DNA of 64,000 bases from Hydractinia symbiolongicarpus (Eukaryota; Cnidaria; Hydrozoa; Anthoathecata; Hydractiniidae). The stretch spans positions 13,082,001 through 13,146,000 of the forward strand of contig NC_079884.1 of assembly GCF_029227915.1 (NCBI RefSeq), in the 5' to 3' direction. The notes below the pieces were generated by a model, which worked only from the letters and a program-made list of their open reading frames with translations, did no database searches and had not been told where the DNA came from. Numbering within the stretch: position 1 is the stretch's first letter; each line of letters begins with the position of its first letter. The position numbers and the translations under genes were made by a program. Positions 38,380-51,100 of the stretch are shown in pieces.

Positions 38380-38770
38380 TGGTCTTAAACGGCATTTGGT
38401 TGACAAAAAATCAAAATTTTGCTGTGACCATCATTTTCAGCATATTTTTTTTATTAACTGTGCCAATTTTTGTCGAAAATAAAGCAGTTTTAATTTTTGG
38501 TTAAATTTTGGCCCAAAATGACATTTAGGTGACAAAAATCAAACTTTTGTACCATCATCATTTTCAGCATACTTTATTTGTTAACTGTGCCAGATTTAGC
38601 CGAAAATGAAATGGTTTTAATTTTTGGATCAATTTTGGCCTAAAATGGCATTTAGGTGACAAAAATCAAAATTATTATGTCACCATTATGTTCAGCATAC
38701 TTTTTTTGTTAACTGTGCCAAATTTTGTTGAAAACAAATACTAATTTTGTCCTGAAACATCATTTAGATG
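38380..38770. repeat. about three tandem ~130-bp units, right arm of the foldback element
   Basis: These are inverted relatives of the left-arm unit (AAATGACATTTAGGTGAC, TTTTAATTTTTGG, ACCATCATTTTCAGCATA). They are more diverged and fewer than on the left, so the arms are asymmetrical. Confidence 0.75.
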
Positions 38771-38920
38771 AGTTCCCAGTAGTTGGGGAGCTTGGGTGCG
38801 AAGTTTACATCTGTGACTCCGTCGTGTAATCCCAGGGTCGATTTTTTCTCAAAAAATGCTCCAAAAGAAAAAAACGACTGTTTTAAAGAATTTCCTACGC
38901 CTTCGGGCGCGGAAATTCAA

Positions 38921-39824
38921 AAATATTTATTGGTAACAGGAACAGAAAGAAAATGAGGTAAAAAGTTTCTTTTATCAAAAAAGGCCATTTTATCCATGAG
39001 TTTTACATTCATTCAGCTTAAATAAATCCCCAGTAGCCAGTGCAAATTTCATTGTTAGCAGCTAGAAATTCTCCACTAATCCTGCCAACGACACAAGATG
39101 GAATAGCCTGTTTTCTATGCCAAGTGATTCATAGTGATGGCTCCAGGCTGATAATGTTAATAGGCTGTAAAGTGAAGCTTTAATAAGGTAACATAAAATG
39201 TGATATGTGAAAAGAAAGAAGGGTAGGGATTTTGGGTCTCGTTTTTAAAGGGAGAGGGGGGAGAGCCATTAATTTGAAGGCATGACAAAACGCTATGACT
39301 GTGAAACTAATACGACTTTAATATGTAAAGAACAGGCATATTAAGATCTAAAGAAATGTTTCTTTATAAAGCTTTATTTTTTAAAAGATGTTGCATATTT
39401 TAGTAACGGGAATAAAACTTCTGCTAGGGATTCCCTTACCCCCTTGCACAATCAAAAAACGAAGAACGAGATCAAAAGGCGAAGAACCAGAGCATTTTTT
39501 CACAAAATCCAGGGCATTCATTACGAATGTTAATTAAACTCGCAAGTATAAAAAACATCCATATTCATTAAAAATCATTTATATTCTAAGAAAGTCATTC
39601 ATACGCTAAAACAATTATTTATATTCTAGAACAATCATTCGTATGAAAATCATTCATATTCTAGGAAAATTATTCATGTGGCCAATTCTTTTATATTTAT
39701 AAGAAAAATTATGCTGGACCTCCTGGCTTATCTTAGAACTGCCACAAAAATGCCAACGATTACAATATCAATGTAGTAAATTGAAAATCAAGTCATCCAC
39801 AATTTATACAATTTTTATTTAGTC
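38921..39824. other. spacer with short degenerate tandem repeat
   Basis: The stretch separates the foldback element from the NUP153-derived copy. At about 39545-39690 several diverged units of roughly 30 bp resemble TTCATATTCTAGRAMAATCA. Near 39705 the words AAAATTATGCTGGACCTCC match the end of the repeat family at 44.3 and 49.7 kb. No exon was seen. Confidence 0.45.
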
Positions 39825-40337
39825 AACCACCATCTGAGTCAACAACCAATAAATCAACATCTTCGAAAGGTCAGCCGACAGGTGATTCGGTAACCAACAA
39901 ATCATCATTTTCATTTGGTCAACCCACAGCTGATTTAACAACGAACAAAACATTAATTATGTTTGGGAAACCTGCGTCTGATTCAGCAATAAAAAAATCA
40001 TCATTTTCGTTTGGAAAATCCACAGTTGATTCTGCAACCAGCAAATCAACATTTGCATTTGGAAAATCCACGTTTGACCTTGCAACCAGCAAATCAACAT
40101 TTTCATTTGAAAAAACCTAAGTTGATTCTGCAACCAGCAAGTCATCAATTTCATTTGGAAAATCCACAGTTGATTCTGCAACCAGCAAACCAATGTTTTC
40201 ATTTGATCGGCTCACAGTTGATTCTACAACCAGCAAATCATCATTTTTATTTGGAAACCCCAAGTTGATTCTGCAACCAGCAAATCAAATTTTTTATTTG
40301 GTCAGCCCACAGTTGATTCTGCAATTAACAAATCGTT

Positions 40338-41062
40338 ATTGAAGATATTATTTCGGTTTGTCTGTTCAGTATTCATATTACTGTGGAAAGTTTATCATTT
40401 CTTGAACATGATAGTTTAGTAGGCGACGTTTCGGGAGATCCTTCTCCCATCATCGGGCGAAGTAAAATGATGTTGCACATGTATTTATATAATTGCAGAG
40501 GATCGAAATTCATAAAAATTAATAAAAAATTAACCAATCAGAAACGAGCTGATAATTACAGTTAATTACGGTAATTAACATTTTCGGACCTAGATGTAGG
40601 TAACTACACTTTTTTACGTTCTACACTGTTGATGGTTTCTTTAATCTTCCTGGCCGTTGTTCTGGATTCTCTGTCAATGATTTTCTTCTCATCCCAATTA
40701 ACCTGATGACTTCTGCTCCAGCTGTGGTCCGCAATTTCATTTTTCTTCACATCTCCGTTTCTCACTGCGCGCATATGTTCTTGTACTCGTTGCTTAAACT
40801 TTCTTTTTGTTTCGCCTATATACACTGCATCACAATCTTTACACGGGATTTCGTAAACAACATTGTTTTGTTCTTCCATGTTTATTTTGTCTTTTGGTTT
40901 AGACAAAGTGCTTCTTAGGGTGTCTTTAGAGTTAAGATTGCATTTGATCTTGTGTTGTCTTAAAACTCGACGAAGGATCTCGCTGGTACCTGGTACGAAG
41001 GGTAGTAATGCTGATGCGATGAATTCCTCTGATATTTCCTTGTTGTCTCCGTTGCATCTTTT
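40338..41062 (-). mobile_element. Penelope-like retroelement, 5'-truncated, with GIY-YIG endonuclease
   Basis: Read leftwards, an open frame from about 41062 to the stop at 40604 encodes the end of the reverse transcriptase and linker (FIASALLPFVPGTSEILRR, then KDTLRSTLSKPKD). The GIY-YIG domain follows: NNVVYEIPCKDCDAVYIGET, KRKFKQRVQEHMRAVRN and ADHSWSRSHQVNW. This RT plus C-terminal GIY-YIG order is specific to endonuclease-bearing Penelope-like elements. The catalytic RT core is missing. Beyond the stop, 40338-40600 is a non-coding 3' region shared with 14538-14745. It inserted into the NUP153-derived copy after that duplication or together with it. Confidence 0.88.
40425..40458 (-). ncRNA. 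hammerhead-ribozyme-like core in Penelope-like 3' region
   Basis: On the minus strand the segment reads CCGATGA, then TGGGAGA, a short loop AGGA, TCTCCC, then GAAACGTC. This matches the hammerhead plan of a CUGAUGA box, stem II, and a GAAA box. Penelope-like terminal repeats are known to carry hammerhead motifs. The box has C in place of the second U, and the remaining stems were not confirmed, so activity is doubtful. Confidence 0.35.
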
Positions 41063-43160
41063 TCATTTCAAAAACCCACAGTTGACTTTGCAACCAGCAA
41101 ACCAAAATGTTCATTTGGTCAGCCCCAAGTTGATTCTGCAACCAACAAATCAACATTTTCATTTGGAAACCCCGCAGCTAATTCTCCAACCAGAAAATCA
41201 ACTTCCATTGAAAAAGTAACTGATCCATCAGGAAGCAAAACTACATTTTTATTTGGTGAACCATCTGATTCCAAGACTGACAAAGCAATTGTCCAGTCGT
41301 CTGTTGTCGAAAAGCCATCTTTTTTATTCGGCCAAAACTCAAATTTGCAATCGTTTGGATTTTCGTTTACTAAACCCATCATGGCTGACGCCGAAAAGTC
41401 TATTAAAGAATCAACTGTCGAATAAGATTTAGTTTCTAAAGACAAGCCGCTCTTTAAAAGCATTGGAGAGGCTGCAGAAAGTGAATTTCTTGCTGTTGCA
41501 TCTGCTAAAAAAGTTCAACCATTTAAGCTACAAACGAAGTCAATTTTTGCGTCACAATCTGCCAGCGATGCTGAATTACAACCATTAAGCCAACAGACGC
41601 ATAAGGATAAAACACTCCAATCTGTCAAGGCCGCTCTGTTTAAGGGGACCAAACCAACATTCGCCACGAAAACGGAAAACCAAAACAATTTCTCTTTTGG
41701 TCTTAATGCACCATCAAGTAAAAGTGAAACATTCGATTTCTCGAAGCTATCTATTTTTATTTCCAACTTAAACTTGTTTACTGAGTCAACTGGTGTATCT
41801 TCACAAGCAGGGTCCGCTTTTGACATTTTTGACACTTTTGACACTGACAACGCAAAAGGTGACAAAATCCTGGTAGAAAACTTCTAACTGCTCCAAAAAC
41901 TTGCGTTTCTTTTGAACTTGGCACGGATAACAATTTTAATTTGACTACACCGTCACTTGTTGCGACTACCGTTAAGATACCGACAAATGTTATACCAACG
42001 ATCTCGAACAGTGGCTTTAACTTAGGTAGTAGCAATTCCACTAGTGGATTTAACTTTCGAGGAAATACCACAGTAAGAGAAACCTGAAATGTTTTTAGTA
42101 CCACATCATCCTTTGACTTCAGCTATAAGAATAACGCGATATTTCGAGAAAGCCAACCTCCTGCTACAAACAGAGGATTCCAGCTTCAGCCCAATGCACC
42201 TACTACGAATTCAGGATTTAATTTTGGTAATAACGGTGTGTCAAAACCTGCATTTGGATCAGGTGAAGCGTCCGCTCAGAGTGGTATCTTTGGCTTTGGG
42301 GCATCTACTGTAAACCATTTTCATACTTGCGACGCAGCAATCGCGAAACGGAGTATTTTCGAATCGCTAAAAGTTTCATCTGGTTTTGATTTGCCGGCTG
42401 CAAACAATTTGCCATCTTTCAATTTTACTAACAGTGTTGTATCGACATTTAATTCCACTGACCAATCAACACAGAATATCTTTGCACCAAGCCCTGCCAA
42501 TACCGGAAATATGTTTAACATGGGTTCATCGTCCAATTCGATGGGTGGCATTAAAAAAAGACGCATGAAACGAGCTGTTAGAAAAATTAAAAAATAATTG
42601 ATTGAACAGCATCGTCACTTACGCTGACAAAATTCACCTGAAGTTGGTCAATGCGCGAAATATATAGCTTGTCCTAAATTTTTCGTGGAATAGGTGCATT
42701 GTTGAAGATATACGGAAATTGGAACGTTGGCAAGTAAAAATGTCATTCAGTAATTAAGAAATTTTTTTTAATTTTAAAGTTATTTTTACTTCCTGTAATA
42801 ATTTACCAAAGTTTTGTTTATACTCACTGATTTTTTACATGTATTTTTCATTTAGTTTTGATGTCTGGCACTTAAGTAATTTTTTTTCACTAACTGCGGA
42901 CCGTCAATTAAATCACCGTCGAGTTGAGGACTACACACATATTCTAAGAAATTGGAGCAATTATATAACACAATTTTGGATATTTTTAAACACCACTTTT
43001 TGCGTTTAGATTAGCTAATCAAAGTTCGAGAATGTTACGTTGTCTTTATGATGAAGTGAAATAAAAAACTGTTATTACTGTGGGCTATGGTTTATTTCTA
43101 TTTTGCGTGGCTTTTTGTGGACATAAACCTATGAATGTTATGAGGTCAAGAGAAGAATAT

Positions 43161-46100
43161 ACAGTCAGATTTACGGATGATTTTGAATATATAAACATAA
43201 GGACTGGAAGAAATATACACGTTCTAAGGATAAGAAAGAAATGTGCCTGTATTTACAAGCATAACCGCTTTGAAACTGCTATTAACGACTTTCATACTAG
43301 CTCTGAAAACAACGAATATAAATTCTCCTTCTGACCCACTAACCCCTACTGCCAAGTGGACTATTTAAAATTTCCTCCTTGTAAAGGTATACTTTTTAAC
43401 TGTCATTTTGATTGCTTTTCTGTTCTTTGAAAACTCAGAAAAAGGCATCGCGAGCAACGATTTTTTTGTTTCATCCGTCTGTTAAAAAAGTAACTGAATG
43501 TAAGACCAATTCTACAAATGTGAACGTATTACTCGCTCAGCTCAACTCAAATCTACTAAATTGCTGATACATACAGGTGAATATCTATGTTCCCACCATA
43601 GTCATAAGAAAGTGTTTGTTATGACTATATTCCCACCGAGCACGAACGAGGAAGTCAGTTGATGGATGGAAAACAATAACGAGCTCAACCACGTCCATTT
43701 CGTGCCAGCTTTAAAATTACCTGTGTTATTTTGCTCAATTAAACTCTATTATTTATACTGCCTAAAATCGTCCTATTTTTGCTATTCTTTCCATATTTAG
43801 GCATTAAAACCCTGGGGACGAGGGTGGAGAATGTATATCACCTATGCCTCGACATTTTAAAAAAATGGCGACTGGAGCTGCGTCAAATAAAAAAGATATG
43901 TAGCTGATAACAAGTAACATTACATGTTAAATCTGAAAGGTATTCTTTCATTGATTACATTTTGGGGGTTGCACGTAACAGTTCTAAACTCACATGTCTT
44001 GGTAAGACGTTGTAACTTTTGCATTAAGACGTTGTAACTTTTGCATTGTCAAAAAGTGGTGTTTAGAGTCATTTTAATCACAAAATAGGGTTAATCGGTC
44101 GGTCGGTAAATAAAAAAAAATGGAAAATTTGAAAAAAATTTGTCCCAGCCATATAAATGCGTGCCGTTACACCAACATTTAGCTAATAGTCAGGGTAAGG
44201 TAAGCACCCTAATTAGAGTAGCCTAGTTACTAAGCTTTCTTGATATCAAATTCAGTTTCTCTCAAATCAAAGTTTAGATGCAAACAAATAGCAAACCTCA
44301 AAGTAAAATCAACCAATAAGCACAAAGTCAGCGTGATCATTACTTACCCTCTTCAATAATACAAGAATTAATTATATTTGTTTGGGTGAGTGAGGCCATT
44401 CTTGCTGATTCATGATATTGACCACACATAAGCAAAGAACAATATAAGCGCTGTCAGTATTCTAACCGAAGAACATCATTTGAGACCCAGCGTAATTTTT
44501 CTAACCCTTACAGTTCCGATTTTCTGGTGACAACAAAAAATATGCTGGGGCTCTTGGTTACCTAATTAGGTGACGGTGGGATAATTAGGTCATACTATCT
44601 AGTTATACAACTCATGGTATGTAGCCATATGCAACCTATGTTAAGACATAACAATCTTTAATGGCTTTTCTCACACTCCTAAGAAAAAATCACAAAGAAT
44701 CTTTGTTCAGAATGGATAGTCTGTCTGTCTGTCTAACTGTCCAGCAAAATGGTAGCTTAGCTGCGCAATAGCGAGAAGCACGCAATGCGGTATAAAAAGG
44801 ACTGGCGAACCCGTGGATTTTCCACAGGCTAATGAGTAGTTAGGTTAAAATACGCAATATTTTAATTACCATTTTCAACTTGCATCCTGTTTAAGGGATT
44901 GTCTCCAAGATCGTGTCACTTTTTATACGAATTGAAAAGATTTTCATTGTATATGTTTCAAAATTTCTCCCCTAAACGATTTTATAACAAACTATTTTGA
45001 AACGATTTGGAAAAGTTCGGAAACTAGTTGATATGATATCATTTATGATATGATGTACAGGTGTTAATGACGTATCATTAAAACAAATTTGAAAATCATG
45101 TTGAACCAATTAAAAACCAATTAAACTTGTTGAACGTAAATAATTTTTTTTAAAAAGTTCTGCATTTAGTTCTAAAATGACAAGAACACGTTAGCCTCAC
45201 TTTGGACACTCTTCCTCCATTTAAAGATTTGGCATAAACTATGCAATAACCTTGGTCATACAATTCAATAAATCGAAGAGCGGGTGATAAACATTAATTA
45301 TCATAATTGTGGTCAAAAGGCAAAGAGATATAGCTACCATTTCATTTTGATTTCCAAAATCAATTCAGAAAACTTCGCCTAATTGCTCATAAAAGGCAAG
45401 GCCACATGTACCTATGACTGAGAACAATTATTTTGCAACTGCCCAATTATAGGCCGGGTATGAGTGATCAAGAAATCGTTAAATAAAATACTCCAGATGT
45501 AGTTAGTTAATGGCTGCTTGCCATGTTTTGGCGAAGCAGAATCATGTGTGGCAATGATAATTTTTTTCCTAAAAACATTTTCTGGCCTGCCTAATTTGAC
45601 ACTAATAATGTATAGGGTTTTTATATTTACTGAAAGATAAAAAAAGACTAAATTGTCATGCTCCATTGCACACAAATTTCCTCATTAGTGAACCACCCCT
45701 GCATTGTGGGCTGCTTATTCTGTAAATTTCACTAGTGTTGGTAGCAGTGAAATAGATATATAATAAATACAATATGATAGACCCTGACCAAGGCCGGAGA
45801 TTGTGTTATAGCCATGTACTTTGTCAACTGAGCAAAAAGAGATGACAAGAGAAGTGAAATATTAACGGTAAATATTAGGTAGTTATATAGCCAACCGTTT
45901 TGTTAGAGGATAGAGGTCGCAGAACAGAAACGTTGCTGAGGCTTTTTATTAAAGGTATAGATTGATACCTTCTGCTTCGTATATGTTGGTATATGTTTAT
46001 TTAAATGTAAGCATTAAATGTAAATGTAAGCAAAAGATTGCAGATTTTTGTTTGCACGGCCATTAGGGTGAAATAGCTATCATTGTAACATATTTTTTAA

Positions 46101-46324
46101 AGAAACAAAATTCAAAAGTTGCCGAAATTAATTTTATTTTAACTAACTCTTTCCCTTTTTAAAAAAAATTCACCAAATAAGCTTTTTTTCTTTTTTAATA
46201 GATTTCTTTGATTACTTTTTTTTCTACCTACCAGAATGTATGTCACTACTATCTAGATGCCCTTGGCACTTACTTGCATATTTTTTTTAATTTTAGACAG
46301 CTAGGTTAAATACATGTAAACAAA
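43161..46324. other. intergenic spacer
   Basis: No convincing exon was found. It contains a copy of the dispersed motif (43810-43827), a diverged repeat shared with 49.7-50.0 kb (44255-44580), and a short CTGT run near 44720. A typical acceptor-like TTTTTTTTAATTTTAG lies just before the ZCRB1 start codon (near 46298) and hints at a 5' UTR intron. Confidence 0.45.
44255..44580 (+). repeat. dispersed ~320-bp repeat, copy 1
   Basis: This matches 49675-50045 in the same orientation through several blocks: ATCAACCAATWAVCACAAAGTC, ATTTGTTTGGGTGAGTSAG, GCAAAGAACAA, GTCAGTATTCT and AAAATATGCTGGG. It is diverged and has no coding capacity. Confidence 0.6.
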
Positions 46325-47023
46325 ATGAGTGGTGGGCTTGTACCAAGCAAAAGTACTGTGTATGTGGGGAATTTACAATTTTCATTGACCAACAGTGATG
46401 TACACAAAGTCTTCTCAAAGTTTGGTCAAATTGTTAAAGTGACTATACTTAGAGACAAAGTGACAAGAGAAAGTAAGGGTGTGGCATTTATTCAATTTAT
46501 TGATCGAGATTCTGCAATAAAAGCATGTAAAGGAATTAACGAGAAAGAGTTATTTGGACGCAAGATAAAATGTGTTATAGCAAAAGATAATGGCAGGGCT
46601 GCTGAATTTATTAAAAAGAAGGAGTACCCAGACAAGAGTTCGTGCTATGAGTGTGGAGAAGAAGGACATTTAAGTTATGATTGCCCAAAAAATCTATTAG
46701 GTAACAGGGAACCTCCACCGAAAAAGGAAAAAAAGAGTAAAAAGAAAAGGGAAGAAGAAAAAGACAGAAGCAAAAAATTAATACAAGACTATTATAATGA
46801 TGATGCGGAGGAAGATACTGGAGAAGATTTATTTGAATCAAGTTTGAGTTATGTTATTGAACAAGAAGCCAAACTTAACCAAGAAGGATGGAGTCGAAAG
46901 AGAGAAAATACTTTTGATTATACCGAAAATGAAAATACTCATGAAAGTGAACCAGTTATTAAAAAGAAATTAATAAAACCTTCATCTTATTTTAGTGATG
47001 AGGAGGAAGAAGATGATGAGTAA
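46325..47023 (+). CDS. ZCRB1: ZCRB1, zinc finger CCHC and RNA-binding motif protein of the U11/U12 snRNP
   Basis: ZCRB1 (U11/U12-31K) is a component of the minor spliceosome that recognises U12-type introns. A single coding exon of 232 residues (human 217) begins [20 protein letters not shown]. The RRM spans about residues 10-86, with RNP2 VYVGNL (12-17) and RNP1 KGVAFIQF (51-58). A CCHC zinc knuckle follows (C107, C110, H115, C120 in [14 protein letters not shown]), then a Lys/Glu-rich tail with [27 protein letters not shown]-type [15 protein letters not shown], and an acidic end [13 protein letters not shown]. This order is the full family layout. A possible 5' UTR intron ends just upstream. 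The coding part has no intron. Confidence 0.95.
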   Translation: MSGGLVPSKSTVYVGNLQFSLTNSDVHKVFSKFGQIVKVTILRDKVTRESKGVAFIQFIDRDSAIKACKGINEKELFGRKIKCVIAKDNGRAAEFIKKKEYPDKSSCYECGEEGHLSYDCPKNLLGNREPPPKKEKKSKKKREEEKDRSKKLIQDYYNDDAEEDTGEDLFESSLSYVIEQEAKLNQEGWSRKRENTFDYTENENTHESEPVIKKKLIKPSSYFSDEEEEDDE

Positions 47024-48171
47024 ATGTTCATGCATTTATTTTTGTATATTCTGGTTGCTCAATATATGTGTTTCATAATCATAATATTTTTTTGATTTTG
47101 GGGTAACAGCTGTAAGCATTACAACCTTTTCATAAGAATTTGACTTCAGTCAGCTTCGTATTTTTCACTGGTTTAGCCTGAAATTGTTTGTATTTTTTTG
47201 TTAAATTTTGAGCACTTTACAGTACATTACAAATTTTTGCGACCTAAACTGGTAGTATCTACCTTAAAGATCTTTGCTGTGTATTTCAGGAAAAAAGAGA
47301 AGATCTATAGTATTTTCGCCTTGCCATTGTTCTCATTTTAATATTTGTACTCGCTCTCGAATAGGCACAAAAAGAAAAATTTCGAGAAGAATATTAGAAA
47401 TTACCAATGCGCATGCTCAAAACGTTTTTTTTTTTTTACTTTTTTTCTAGTACATTGTGGAGTGGAATTATTTCTTTAGCCCTGTAACAAATTTTCTATG
47501 AAGTTTTAAACCTTTTACAACCCTTAAAGCCATGGCAGGTACTGACAAAATTTATTTGCCTTTACCGAATCATTTGCAATCCAGTTCTTAATCTTGTAGA
47601 AATCTCCAGTCTAGGCAGATTATTTCAGAAAAACTGTTGGAATACTTAATTGAGCACAATCGTAACTACCTTAAGTTGATTAACTTTCCCAAGAACTAAT
47701 TTTTGCGAAGTTAGCAAGACTTACTATTTCGCGAGAATTAAAATTCGCAAATTCGTGAAAAAGAAATTTGATGACATCACTTCCCCTGCATTTATACAGT
47801 TTTCCAAAGGCTTTTTGAAGCATTATTTAATTCTGATGAAGTTGAAATTTACACATTTATTTTTGTGTAGTCTGGGCTAATCAGCAGAAAAAAATTTTTC
47901 GTTTGTCGCAACTAACGAGATTTAAAAACTTATCATGAAAAAATTACAGTATTAACATAAATATCCCGTTTTCTTTTGGCTTCGGGAGATATAATCACAT
48001 CTCGCTAGCGTCATCTTACTAGCCGTCGCCTGTCTGTCCAAAAGGGTTGAGTTGCAGCTGTGCCAATTAGGTACCGAGATACGCTTTATACACAAGTAAT
48101 TTGTTTCACATTGTTTTATAAAAAAAATTATTTCTTTACAAACATCTCAGGTACAAAAAAAATCATACATT
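47024..48171. other. convergent 3' region between ZCRB1 and the Cys-loop receptor gene
   Basis: Both flanking genes end here, so the region should hold their 3' UTRs. Near 47690-47765 a palindromic-type sequence (TTTTGCGAAGTTAGC, ATTTCGCGAGAATTAAAATT) resembles similar blocks at 54245-54310 and 63645-63690. No further exon was seen. Confidence 0.5.
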
Positions 48172-51100
48172 TTACTCAATTTGTGTAACCCTGATGATGC
48201 AGGAAAAAGTTGTTGTCGAAAGAATACCCAAAAAGATGTACATAAAAAGTTTATCTAACGTCAGTGCAATGATCCGCCATTGTTTTTGCAGCCATTTGGC
48301 ATCGTCGTCCTCTTCCATGTTCTGCAAAAGAACAGATAATTGATGGTTCAACAGACGAGTTGTTTTTTCACTAAATACATGTTCTAGTTTACTCATTTCC
48401 TCGTCTTTGTTGAATGCTGTTTCCAAAGTGTCTTGGTGTGACCACAGCTTACCAGGATAGAAATCATCAATGGAATTATCAATCTCCTCATTCAATTCAT
48501 CCTCATCATCCATCAAGGCGTTTACATTTAGTTTTTTAATACGTCGCAACTGTCTCCGCCATTTCGGTTCCTTTCGTCTGGTATCGAGATTAAAAAAGAC
48601 ACTTAGCTTGCCCAATATGCAATACCTCATCCATTTCGGTAGTTGTACAATGTTGGACTTTGCGTAATGACAACCAATTGAATAACAGAGACAAACCAAG
48701 AGGAACGGGACAGTGAAGAGAACCATTCCGAGAAAGTATGAAAAGAACGGAATCGCTTCTGAACTGCTTGGCATTGTGTTAACATTAGACGTCATATACC
48801 AGCTTAACGCTAGTAATATAGTCAGCACGAATGACGCTCTTTCACCTATAAAAGAAATTCAAAACAAAGTCTCTGAACGACAAGTTTAAGCTCCTCTGAT
48901 ATCTTTAATAGCGTTACCGTCCTCGTTGCGGCTAACAAAAGCCTGCAACGCCCCACCACCGCTTTTGACATCCTTTTTGGTGCCTTTAGCCTATTTTGGG
49001 TACACAGGATAAAAAATCGTAAATCCGCCCGGGCGGGTAAACTCAACGAGAGAGAAAAATAAAACCAGAAAGTTCTTCGTATTTCCACGGAATTCATTTT
49101 TACAGTTTACGGAAAGTAGCTAGTTAGTTTCACTATAGTTAATAGAAAAAGGTTTCACAGAATAGTTTCATGGGTGATCAAAAATATCAGTATTTTATTA
49201 AACAAGGATTTTTGAAATACTATAAATATGGATTTAATACTCTATCGAAATTTTTTAAATTTTGTGTAATCAAAATTTGTAGTTAAAAAAGCCCTAATAT
49301 TTTGCAGAATTTAATGTCGCAATTTTTTGAAAAAATAAGCGCAAAACCGCGAAATTTTCCTCACGTGAAAATAAAATATTTTAAATACCTGCATTAATAG
49401 GCAAGATGAAGACAAGGATGGTCAGGAATGCCAACATTAAATTCGGAATCACAAGATTGATCAGTAGATTTAACGGTTTCCTTTTTACTTTCAGTGTGTA
49501 CACAACATCAGAGAAAGGATTCGTTCTTCCTGGATATGCCTTTCTTTGCTTTGTTCCATCCATGGATAGAAATAACCATTCTGTGCTTTCTAAAAATAAC
49601 TTTATCATATATATATATATAAGTAACGTAGGCTAATTAACTAACCTTTTTTCAAAATATCCAATTTAGTTTACACGCAAATTCAGCTTACACGCAAACA
49701 AATATTAGAGCAAATCCCTAAAATTCAAATCCACCTAAAGCAAACTCTGCATTACGATCAACCAATTACACAAAGTCAGCCTGGTTACGCCTTACCCTTT
49801 TAAATAATTCAAGAATAATTTTATTTATTTGGGTGAGTCAGACCATTCGCGTTCAAAACAAAGACTTTCCCGATATTGGCCACATGAGCAAAGAACAAAG
49901 AATTAACCAATCAAAAAGCGCGGTCAGTATTCTGACCGCAGTAAAATCGTTTTGAGATCCAACGTAATTTGATGAGAACCTCTTAACTATTCTGATTTCC
50001 TATGGACAGGAAAAATTATGCTGGGTCTCCGGCCATAGTAAGTAACGATGTATTTGGCCAAGTCAGTGCATCTGTATATGTTGATGGATCATGGTCCAAT
50101 TTAACTACAGCTTAGTATTTTGAGAAAAAACTTGTAAACGGTCCTGTTATGTTAATAAAAAATGTACTGTGAGCAGAGATCTCGTTTTACACCAAAAATT
50201 TGCTGCTCAACGGAATATAATAATCGTAGAAGTTCCCTGGGGACGGGGTTGGGGGAAGGATAGGCTGGTAAAATGGGCATGAAAAATAATTTTTAATATC
50301 TGCAGAATTCTATACCTTATGCAACATTGAATTTGCGAAAATAGCAAAAATTGCTGAAGCATTTAATTCCAAAAACCTTAGTCAAGTTTTGAGGCATCTC
50401 ACTGGTTCCATTTTACGCCCTTGCTGGTGTTATTTGCGCCCTTTATTAACGTTATCTTTTAAATGTTCACCGTTAAAATAAAAAACAAACAAACACAAAA
50501 TCATTTTAATATTCCCCTTGTACACAAAACAAGCGATATTTTACACTCTATCAAGTGTGACAAGAATGTTTATAGAAAATATCAACCTTGGTTCCAGGGT
50601 TTCTTTTTCTTTTCTTTGAAACGAGGTTGTGAACACTTACCGGTGTATGACTCCATATCAACAGGTTCAGGATGGAGAACAAGTTTCGACATATCATATG
50701 TGAAACTTCCGAACTGTAATGGACATACTTGACTGTCAAAAGGATAGTCACGGAAATTCATCGTGCAGCCGAGTTTCAGTGTAACCGGAGCATGCCAAAA
50801 GTGAGAACCGCTTGAAGAGAGTATGATGTTAGTTTTCATTGTGCTTAACAGTCCATTGTAATTCTTGTCATCTTCAAGGCTGAAAAATGTAAAACAGTAA
50901 AAGATTCTTTGTGCTTCATTCATCCCTTTAAAAGTTAGAGTTAATCGGTTGCCGGCTCTTTTGTTTTGTTGTTATTGTTATTTTTTTAAATTTTCCCGGT
51001 TTACTAATTAGCCCATCTTCCTAGGCCAAATCTTAAAGCCGTTTTGAAACAACATAAAAAAAGATCCAAACCAAAGAGATAGACTAAAATTCTGCAGCCT

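Larger units (their letters stand above)
35676..38920. mobile_element. foldback-type element with long repeat-filled inverted arms
   Basis: The left end begins TTGAATTTCCGCGCCCGAAG, and the right end is the exact inverse (38901-38920). The outer arms continue inverted through GCGTAGGAAATTCTTTAAA, CTTTTGGAGCATTTTTTGAG and AAAAATCGACCCTGGGATT. Both arms then carry tandem repeats of about 130 bp. The inner arm parts match again in inverted order (36540-36726 against 38118-38310, for example GTAGCGAGCGGAAATTCT and AGCCCCCAGGGCTTCTTG). The arms are about 1.05 and 0.80 kb around a 1.4-kb centre with no gene seen. This is the architecture of Foldback/Galileo-like elements. No clear target duplication was found. 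Confidence 0.75.
39825..42597 (+). pseudogene. partial tandem duplicate of NUP153 exon 3 (FG region and C-terminus), decayed
   Basis: The copy starts inside the FG repeats (TNKSSFSFGQP-type modules from 39830) and runs to the same basic end, RRMKRAVRKIKK, at 42597. Its 3' UTR is also duplicated to about 43160, including the AATAAA. It lacks exons 1 and 2 and the zinc fingers. In-frame stops are visible: near 40118 (EKT-stop), at 41423-41425 (VE-stop where the parent has VES) and at 42085-42087 (stop where the parent has TSN). A Penelope-like insertion (40338-41062) splits it. The last 119 codons (42238-42597) are still open. The direct orientation and the position about 7.6 kb downstream indicate a segmental tandem duplication rather than a retrocopy. 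Confidence 0.88.
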
